From: UMGS75 sp963648435
Lineage (GTDB): Bacteria; Bacillota_I; Bacilli_A; ML615J-28; CAG-313
Direction of reading: 5' to 3'
DNA: 7,791 nt
Assembly (NCBI GenBank): GCA_963648435.1
Contig: CAVJDT010000058.1
Span: forward strand, 1-7,791
Within the stretch, counting starts at the first letter, position 1; every line of letters starts with the position of its first letter. Both the position numbers and the translations under genes were made by a program. The notes under the pieces were generated by a model, which saw only the letters and a program-made list of their open reading frames with translations, was not told the DNA's origin and did not search any database. Below, piece after piece: positions 1 to 5,500 of this stretch.

Positions 1-1
1 G

Positions 2-55
2 GTTAAGATTGAGGATGCGAAGGCTTTTGATGTGTATGGGGTGTGTGTAGAGTAA
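2..55 (+). CDS. C-terminal end of an unidentified upstream gene (partial)
   Basis: Frame 2 is open from the window edge to a TAA at 53-55 and encodes about 17 residues ending in DVYGVCVE. The other two forward frames contain stops (TAA at 4-6; TAG at 48-50). The stop overlaps the AAGGAGG ribosome binding site of the next gene, a spacing typical of translationally coupled genes in one operon. That arrangement is the main reason to believe it is coding. Too little is present to assign a family or function. Confidence 0.45.
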   Translation, partial: VKIEDAKAFDVYGVCVE

Positions 56-60
56 GGAGG
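54..60 (+). promoter_or_regulatory. Shine-Dalgarno for the AlbA_2-family gene
   Basis: AAGGAGG is a near-perfect match to the anti-Shine-Dalgarno sequence and lies 4 nt before the ATG at 65. The spacing is a little short, but the match is strong and fixes the start. It overlaps the stop of the upstream frame, which suggests translational coupling. Confidence 0.85.
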
Positions 61-64
61 TCTC

Positions 65-1534
65 ATGGATAGAGATTTTGACTTATCGAAATTTGATGAA
101 TATAGAGAAGATAATCGTCGTGAGGTTAAAAGGGCCAATGGTGGGTTGCCACTTTCATTGTGGGAAACGTATTCGGCTTTTGCGAATGGCTATGGTGGAA
201 TCATTATTTTAGGTGTAAAAGAGGAAAAGAATGGTCAGTGGACAACGACGGGGTTAAAGAATCCTGCAAAGTTGTGTAAGGATTTTTGGGATACGATTAA
301 TAATCCTAAAAAGGTGAATTTGAATCTTTTATCGGAGTCGGATGTGGATGTTTATGAGGTTGGCGAAGATCAAGATGTTATTATGGTTATTCATGTGCCA
401 ATGGCAAGAAGAGAACAAAAGCCAATTTATATAAATAATGATTTATTCAATGGTACGTATCGCAGAAACTTTGAGGGTGATTATCATTGTTCTCGTTTAC
501 AGGTAAAGTCGATGTTAAGAGATCAGACGGAGACTACAATGGATATGAAGGTTTTGGATGAGGCTTTGATAGATGATTTGAATTTTGATTCGATTCATGG
601 TTATCGTAATAGTCATCGTAGCTTGCGTTCGGGACATCCTTTTGAGCGTTTGGACGATTATGAATATTTGAGAAGTATTGGTGCTGTGGCTATTTCGAGT
701 GAAGATCATCAACTTCATCCTACGGCTGCAGGTATGTTGATGTTTGGAAATGAGTATGATATCGTTCGTTATTTTCCTGAATATTTTTTAGATTATCGTG
801 AAGAGATAAATCCAACTTTAAGATGGAGTGATCGTGTCCAATCGAGTTCTGGAGAGTGGTCTGGAAATGTGTTTGATTTCTATTTTATGGTCTATAATCG
901 TTTGTCTAGAGATTTGAAGGTGCCTTTTAAAATGAAGGATGGTATACGTATTGATGATACTCCTGTTCATAAGGCAGTTCGTGAGGCTTTGGCCAATTGT
1001 TTGGTGAATGCGGATTACTATGGTTTGCGTGGAGTGGTGATTCGCAAAACGCGGAATGAAATCGTTTTGGCAAATCCTGGATATATTCGTACGGGTAAGG
1101 TTCAGATGTTGAAGGGCGGAGAATCGGATCCTAGAAATAAAGTGTTGATGAAGATGTTTAATTTAATCAATGTGGGCGAAAGAGCTGGTAGTGGTGTTCC
1201 AAATATTTTTAATGTGTGGAATGATGAAGGTTGGAAAACGCCTGTAATTGAAGAACGTTTTAATCCGGATCGTACAATCTTGACACTTCCTTTTGAAAAG
1301 AATGAAGTTAAAGAAAAGAATCAAATAACTCATATAGAAAAAGAGGATGACTTGAAACAGAAGATTATTGATTGCATAAAGTCAAATCCTACTATTACAA
1401 CTACGGAAATAGCTGATAGCTTGAATGTAACGAGAAGAACAGTTGCTCGAAAGATTAAAGAATTAAGAGAAAATGGCGTAATTGAACGAGTGGGATCTGA
1501 TAAATCAGGCCATTGGACTACATCAATTTCATAA
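65..1534 (+). CDS. AlbA_2 (Schlafen-like) / GHKL ATPase-like / winged-helix protein, COG2865 type
   Basis: This encodes 489 residues with three recognisable parts. Residues about 15-135 are an AlbA_2 (Schlafen AlbA-like) domain: an E-x3-R-x-E-V-K-R motif, then LPLSLWETYSAFANGYGG and IIILGV, closing with GTYRRNFEGDYHC. Residues about 300-410 resemble the HATPase_c_4 domain, with an N-box-like REALANCLVNADYYG and a glycine-rich GERAGSGVPNIF. Residues about 430-485 form a winged helix, with NPTITTTEIADSLNVTRRTV as the helix-turn-helix. Members are usually annotated as putative transcriptional regulators or ATP-binding/RecG-like proteins; their biochemical role is generally unknown, and some AlbA_2 relatives act in nucleic-acid cleavage or defence. 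It is predicted to be cytoplasmic, with no signal or membrane segment. In the N-box the usual H-R-D-Y ending reads N-A-D-Y. Codon use favours G/T-ending codons, unlike the A-rich surface-protein gene downstream. Family assignment is firm; function is inference. Confidence 0.88.
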   Translation: MDRDFDLSKFDEYREDNRREVKRANGGLPLSLWETYSAFANGYGGIIILGVKEEKNGQWTTTGLKNPAKLCKDFWDTINNPKKVNLNLLSESDVDVYEVGEDQDVIMVIHVPMARREQKPIYINNDLFNGTYRRNFEGDYHCSRLQVKSMLRDQTETTMDMKVLDEALIDDLNFDSIHGYRNSHRSLRSGHPFERLDDYEYLRSIGAVAISSEDHQLHPTAAGMLMFGNEYDIVRYFPEYFLDYREEINPTLRWSDRVQSSSGEWSGNVFDFYFMVYNRLSRDLKVPFKMKDGIRIDDTPVHKAVREALANCLVNADYYGLRGVVIRKTRNEIVLANPGYIRTGKVQMLKGGESDPRNKVLMKMFNLINVGERAGSGVPNIFNVWNDEGWKTPVIEERFNPDRTILTLPFEKNEVKEKNQITHIEKEDDLKQKIIDCIKSNPTITTTEIADSLNVTRRTVARKIKELRENGVIERVGSDKSGHWTTSIS

Positions 1535-1584
1535 ATGTCACAGTAAATGTCACAGTAAATGTCACAGTAAATGTCACAGTAAAT
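1532..1584 (+). repeat. 12-bp tandem array (TAAATGTCACAG x4 plus partial fifth)
   Basis: Units start at 1532, 1544, 1556 and 1568, followed by a partial TAAAT at 1580-1584. The first unit supplies the TAA stop of the AlbA_2 gene. In the frame starting at 1534 the array reads as repeated N-V-T-V; in the gene's own frame each unit reads ATG-TCA-CAG-TAA. Four-residue repeats such as VTVN are known to me as linkers in some COG2865-type proteins, so the array may derive from coding sequence. Presence of the array is certain; its origin is inference. Confidence 0.93.
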
Positions 1585-1597
1585 TTTTTCTGTATCA

Positions 1598-1677
1598 TGT
1601 AACACTGTAAATGTCCCTAAAATTGTCCCTAAAAGTGACACAATGCTTGTCACAATAAATGGCACTTTGAATGATAT
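1598..1677 (+). repeat. Degenerate continuation of the 12-bp array
   Basis: After a T-rich interruption (1584-1597) the same rhythm resumes. TGTCAC-like cores begin at 1612 and 1624 (TGTCCC), 1636 (TGACAC), 1648 (TGTCAC), 1660 (TGGCAC) and, more weakly, 1672 (TGATAT), all exactly 12 bp apart. A copy at 1598 is displaced by a 2-bp insertion. In the AlbA_2 gene's frame the stretch from 1601 translates as four-residue units (NVPK, IVPK and similar) down to a TAA at 1688. This looks like a decayed older part of the same array. It also fills most of the gap before the dUTPase gene; I see no clear promoter in it. Confidence 0.7.
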
Positions 1678-1698
1678 TTTGATGAGATAAAAAAGAAT

Positions 1699-1702
1699 GG
1701 AG
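1699..1702 (+). promoter_or_regulatory. Shine-Dalgarno that decides the dUTPase start
   Basis: GGAG lies 8 nt before the ATG at 1711, which is ideal spacing. The frame could also open at GTG 1702, but that codon overlaps this GGAG and has no comparable site before it, so the ATG is preferred. Confidence 0.65.
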
Positions 1703-1710
1703 TGAAATGT

Positions 1711-2193
1711 ATGAATAAACTATATTGGGCTAAGGTAAAAGAGGGTGCGAAAATCCCTAGCAAGAGAGTAGAAGATGCAGGATATGATTTATATCCTTGT
1801 TTTGAGGAGGATTATTTAGAGATTGCTCCTCATGAAACAAAACTTGTTCCTTTAGGGGTTGCGAGTGCTTTTGACTCAGAATTCGTGATGATTTTAAAAG
1901 AAAGAGGTTCAACTGGTACAAAGGGGATTGCTCAGCGTAGTGGAGTAATTGATTCTGGGTATCGTGGTGAGTATATGGCTCCCATCACAAATTTGAATAC
2001 GAGACCATTGGTTATAAAGAAGGAGAATGTTGAGTATACAAAGGATGCGATTGTATATCCATATGAAAAGGCAATTTGTCAGGGTGTTTTATTGAGAATG
2101 CCACAGCTAGAATGTGAAGAAATAGGGCTCGATGAGTTGCAGGCTATTTCAAGTGAGAGAATGGCAGGGAAATTGGGTTCTTCTGGAAAGTAG
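1711..2193 (+). CDS. dut: Deoxyuridine 5'-triphosphate nucleotidohydrolase (dUTPase), divergent
   Basis: This encodes 160 residues, a normal length for a trimeric all-beta dUTPase, which hydrolyses dUTP to dUMP and pyrophosphate to keep uracil out of DNA and supply dTMP synthesis. The motifs run in order: motif 1 EDAGYDLY (21-28); motif 2 ERGSTGTKGIA (64-74), a variant of the usual RSGLA; motif 3 SGVIDSGYRGE (77-87) with the presumed catalytic Asp81 and Tyr84; motif 4 KAICQGVLL (120-128), replacing the usual G-x-R-I-A-Q; motif 5 at 150-159, reading RMAGKLGSSG where the family has RGxGGFGSTG. The aromatic residue of motif 5, which normally stacks on the uracil ring, is therefore Leu156 here. 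The ATG at 1711 has GGAG at good spacing; an in-frame GTG at 1702 would add three residues. The gene ends in its own terminator. It could be a housekeeping gene or of phage origin; no other phage genes are visible. Confidence 0.85.
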   Translation: MNKLYWAKVKEGAKIPSKRVEDAGYDLYPCFEEDYLEIAPHETKLVPLGVASAFDSEFVMILKERGSTGTKGIAQRSGVIDSGYRGEYMAPITNLNTRPLVIKKENVEYTKDAIVYPYEKAICQGVLLRMPQLECEEIGLDELQAISSERMAGKLGSSGK

Positions 2194-2215
2194 TTAGAAA
2201 TAGCTACTTTTTTTT
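2187..2215 (+). terminator. Rho-independent terminator of the dUTPase gene
   Basis: A stem of GTAGTTA (2190-2196) pairs with TAGCTAC (2201-2207), with one G-U pair and a GAAA tetraloop, followed by eight T residues (2208-2215). A-T pairs extend the base. The dUTPase stop codon TAG (2191-2193) lies inside the 5' arm, so a terminating ribosome would sit on the hairpin. Confidence 0.88.
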
Positions 2216-2241
2216 AATAAAAATGTAAGAAAAAATGTTTT

Positions 2242-2259
2242 TATAACCGAAATATAACC
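2242..2259 (+). promoter_or_regulatory. Paired TATAACC direct repeat, possible regulator site
   Basis: TATAACC occurs at 2242-2248 and 2253-2259, a spacing of 11 bp, about one helical turn. It lies well upstream of the surface-protein promoter, and a related TATAAC occurs at 2395-2400. In DNA this AT-rich it could be chance. Apart from this and the promoter below, I see nothing else in the 2216-2465 gap. Confidence 0.2.
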
Positions 2260-2380
2260 TTCTTTATTTTATATTGTAGGTGTTAAAAGGGCTTTTTCTA
2301 CAAAAAATGACTTTTGGTTCGTTAAAATGGTGAAAAAATCATTAAATAATCACAAACGAATTATTCTAAGTTATTTATTG

Positions 2381-2411
2381 TTGAATATAAACCTTATAAC
2401 TGCTTTATAAT
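2381..2411 (+). promoter_or_regulatory. Probable sigma-A promoter of the surface-protein gene
   Basis: TATAAT at 2406-2411 is a perfect -10 hexamer, 54 bp before the start codon. The best -35 candidate is TTGAAT at 2381-2386, with a longish 19-bp spacer; TTGTTG at 2378 would give 22 bp. With the terminator 170 bp upstream, this gene is most likely transcribed on its own, from about 2418. Confidence 0.55.
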
Positions 2412-2450
2412 TTATGACTATTTATACAAAGACCAAGAAACATAGAGAAT

Positions 2451-2458
2451 AAGGAGGG
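2451..2458 (+). promoter_or_regulatory. Strong Shine-Dalgarno of the surface-protein gene
   Basis: AAGGAGGG ends 7 nt before the ATG at 2466. It is the strongest translation signal in the window and fixes the start immediately ahead of a clear signal peptide. Confidence 0.88.
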
Positions 2459-2465
2459 TTTGTAT

Positions 2466-2567
2466 ATGTTAAAGGACAACGCAAAAAGAGCTTTAGCTGT
2501 ATCGTTATCTTTGGCAATGGCTGTTCAGTTTGGCTTTGCAGATTCGTATTATACGAATGCATTGGCA
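2466..2567 (+). other. Signal peptide of the surface protein
   Basis: Residues 1-34 have a basic N-region (K3, K7, R8), a hydrophobic core starting ALAVSLSLAMAV, and a cleavage site best placed after NALA (Ala34), just before DEE. The segment between core and cleavage site is rather long (FADSYYTNALA), so an earlier cut after Ala25 is possible. Confidence 0.8.
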
Positions 2568-5500
2568 GATGAAGAAACGGTAGTTGAACAACAAGTTGAT
2601 ACTGAATCTTCAACAGAAGAACAACCTACAGATTCACAACCACAAGAAACACCGGCTGAGGGTGAACCTGAAACTACGGAAGAAACGACTACGTCTGAAG
2701 AAGAGACTCAACAACAAGAAGAGCAAAACGAAAGCAGTGAAGCAGATATTTCGACTGCTGATTTGTATGAAACAGAAACTGTAGCTACAGGAAATACGGC
2801 AACATTTACAACTTCTATTTCAAATGCAGAAGTTGCCTATTTTGCATGGCATGAAGCATCAGATACTTCTAGTATTTCAAAAGATTCTTTTAAATCGATT
2901 AATAGTGGAACTGTAAGTATTCCTTCTTTTACAACAAATAAAAAACCAGGTTTTGTACTATTTTTTGTTAAGACAGACTCAGAACATTTGGTTACTAGTT
3001 TAGGAGCATCTGGTAATGGAGATGTTTATCCAATTAATACAACATGGGCAAACACAAATTTGAATGGTTATCCAAATATTAAAACGGTAGCAGACATGGC
3101 CGCATCACTTGGCTATGAAGTTGCGTTTGGTTATTCAGCTTCCGCGAAGGAAACAAAAACCGGTAGTTTTGAGATTGTTGGTCAAAAACCAAATGTTGAA
3201 GTTTCAGCAACTACAACAGCTGTAAATGTTAGACCAAATCAAAAAATTACATTTAATGTAACTATTAAGCCTGAAGTATTAAATAGAACAAGTGTTACAG
3301 ATGTTAAAGTAACTTCTGCAACAATCAATGGTACAGAAGTGACAATTAGTAAATTAGATAAACAAACTGATGGATCTTATATTGGTTCTGTTGATTATAC
3401 AGTTACTGCAGCAGATTGTGAGAGTGGAAGTGTAACATTAACGGTTAATACATCTACTGAATATAAAGCTACAGTTAAAGCAACTGGCCAAGGTGGAGAA
3501 TTATATACAAATTCAACAATTATTGGTTCAGCAACAACAAATGCTTCAATTGCTGCAAAGAGTAATGTATCATATGAATTTACATCAGCAACAAAAGGTA
3601 AAGACTTACCTAGTGATGTAATGAACTATTTGCCTAGTGAATCAACAAAATATTATGTTGGTGATACAGTAACAGCATTGGATGTACAAAAAACTCGTGT
3701 TGATGTTAATGATGGATATTGGACTTTCAAAGGATGGGATAAAACATCTGCAACAATGACTGAGAGTGGAGTAACATTTGAAGGTTCTTGGACATATACA
3801 GAATATTTACCTGTTACTGTTACAGCTAAATCAGCTACTGCAACATATAATGGTAAAACACATACAATTAAAGCTGGTGAATTAGAATCTTCAACAGTTA
3901 CAATTGATGGTAAGGAATATACAGTTACAGCAACTACTTCTGGTGCTTCTGAAAAAGATGTAAAGATCGAAGATGGAAAAGTAGCAAGCTATCCTAATAC
4001 TGTTGATCAAAGTTCAGTGGTTGTTAAAGATTCTAAAGGTAATGTTGTTACTGAGAATTGTAAGATTACAGTTAAAGATGGTAGCCTAAAAATCACAAAA
4101 CGTGATGTAACGTTCACAGGAAAAAGTGATACAAAGAAATACAACGGACAAGAACAATCAGTAAGCGGATATACAGCAAGCGGATTGGTAGACGGACAAG
4201 AAGCAACATTAACTGCTCAAGCAAAAGGAACAGTTGTTGGAACACATGCTGGAACAATCACAGAAGCGAAAGATGTAGTAATCAAATCTGGAAATGATGA
4301 TGTAACAGCAAACTACAATGTAACAACAAAAGCTGGAAGCTTAAAGATTACGGCAGAAGATGCACAAGTTGTAGTAACAATCACAGGAAAGAAAGCTACT
4401 AAGACATATACTGGCGAAGAACAATCCGTAATAGGATATGATGTAAGTATCAGTGATACAAAATATACAGCTAAAGATTTCGAATTCACAGGAACTGCAA
4501 AGGCTAGTGGAACAAATGCTAATACATACTACATGGGATTAAAAGAAGAACAATTTAAGAACACTTCAGATAATTTCTCAAATGTTAAGTTTGTAGTAGA
4601 AGATGGATCATTAACAATCGAAGCTAAAGATATTACTCCAGATGATGACAAGACTGGTATCACAGTAAATAATCCTTCAAATCATACATATGATGGAACT
4701 GCTCATAAAGAAACATTAACTGTAAAAGATACTAAGACTGGAAAAGAATTGGTAAAAGGAACAGATTACACAGTTAAATATTCAAGAGGCGAAGAAAAAA
4801 CTGATGATTTCACAAATGTTGGAACAATTACAATTACTGTAACAGGTAAAGGTAACTATAAAGGATCTTTCAATAAATCTTATGAAATCACAAAACGTGA
4901 TGTAACGTTCACAGGAAAAAGTGATACAAAGAAATACAACGGACAAGAACAATCAGTAAGCGGATATACAGCAAGCGGATTGGTAGACGGACAAGAAGCA
5001 ACATTAACTGCTCAAGCAAAAGGAACAGTTGTTGGAACACATGCTGGAACAATCACAGAAGCGAAAGATGTAGTAATCAAATCTGGAAATGATGATGTAA
5101 CAGCAAACTACAATGTAACAACAAAAGCTGGAAGCTTAAAGATTACGGCAGAAGATGCACAAGTTGTAGTAACAATCACAGGAAAGAAAGCTACTAAGAC
5201 ATATACTGGCGAAGAACAATCCGTAATAGGATATGATGTAAGTATCAGTGATACAAAATATACAGCTAAAGATTTCGAATTCACAGGAACTGCAAAGGCT
5301 AGTGGAACAAATGCTAATACATACTACATGGGATTAAAAGAAGAACAATTTAAGAACACTTCAGATAATTTCTCAAATGTTAAGTTTGTAGTAGAAGATG
5401 GATCATTAACAATCGAAGCTAAAGATATTACTCCAGATGATGACAAGACTGGTATCACAGTAAATAATCCTTCAAATCATACATATGATGGAACTGCTCA

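Noticed and set aside
515..718. Reverse-strand ORF of 67 codons
   Set aside because: It is fully antisense inside the AlbA_2 gene, with biased composition (Ile, Thr, Met) typical of a shadow.
1635..1653. GTGACA/TGTCAC hairpin as a terminator of the AlbA_2 gene
   Set aside because: A six-base stem with a seven-base loop and no T-run after it. It is better explained as part of the degenerate repeat array.
1330..1665. Reverse-strand ORF of 111 codons with repeated DIYC residues
   Set aside because: It lies antisense to the winged-helix end of the AlbA_2 gene, and its repetitive part is simply the 12-bp array read backwards. I saw no support for translation or a protein family.
1647..1677. Promoter for the dUTPase gene with TTGTCA as the -35
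   Set aside because: The -35 is good, but no acceptable -10 lies 16-19 bp downstream; the best hexamers match about three of six positions.
1532..1677. CRISPR array or replication iterons
   Set aside because: Units are contiguous 12-mers without spacers, and there are no cas genes. No replication protein or AT-rich origin layout is visible.
2422..2613. Reverse-strand ORF of 63 codons
   Set aside because: It covers the complement of the ribosome binding site and signal peptide of the surface protein; no family resemblance.
2584..2784. Forward ORF of 66 codons, rich in Lys, Asn and Leu
   Set aside because: It is a shadow in another frame of the acidic low-complexity region of the surface protein, which has the signal peptide and strong ribosome binding site.
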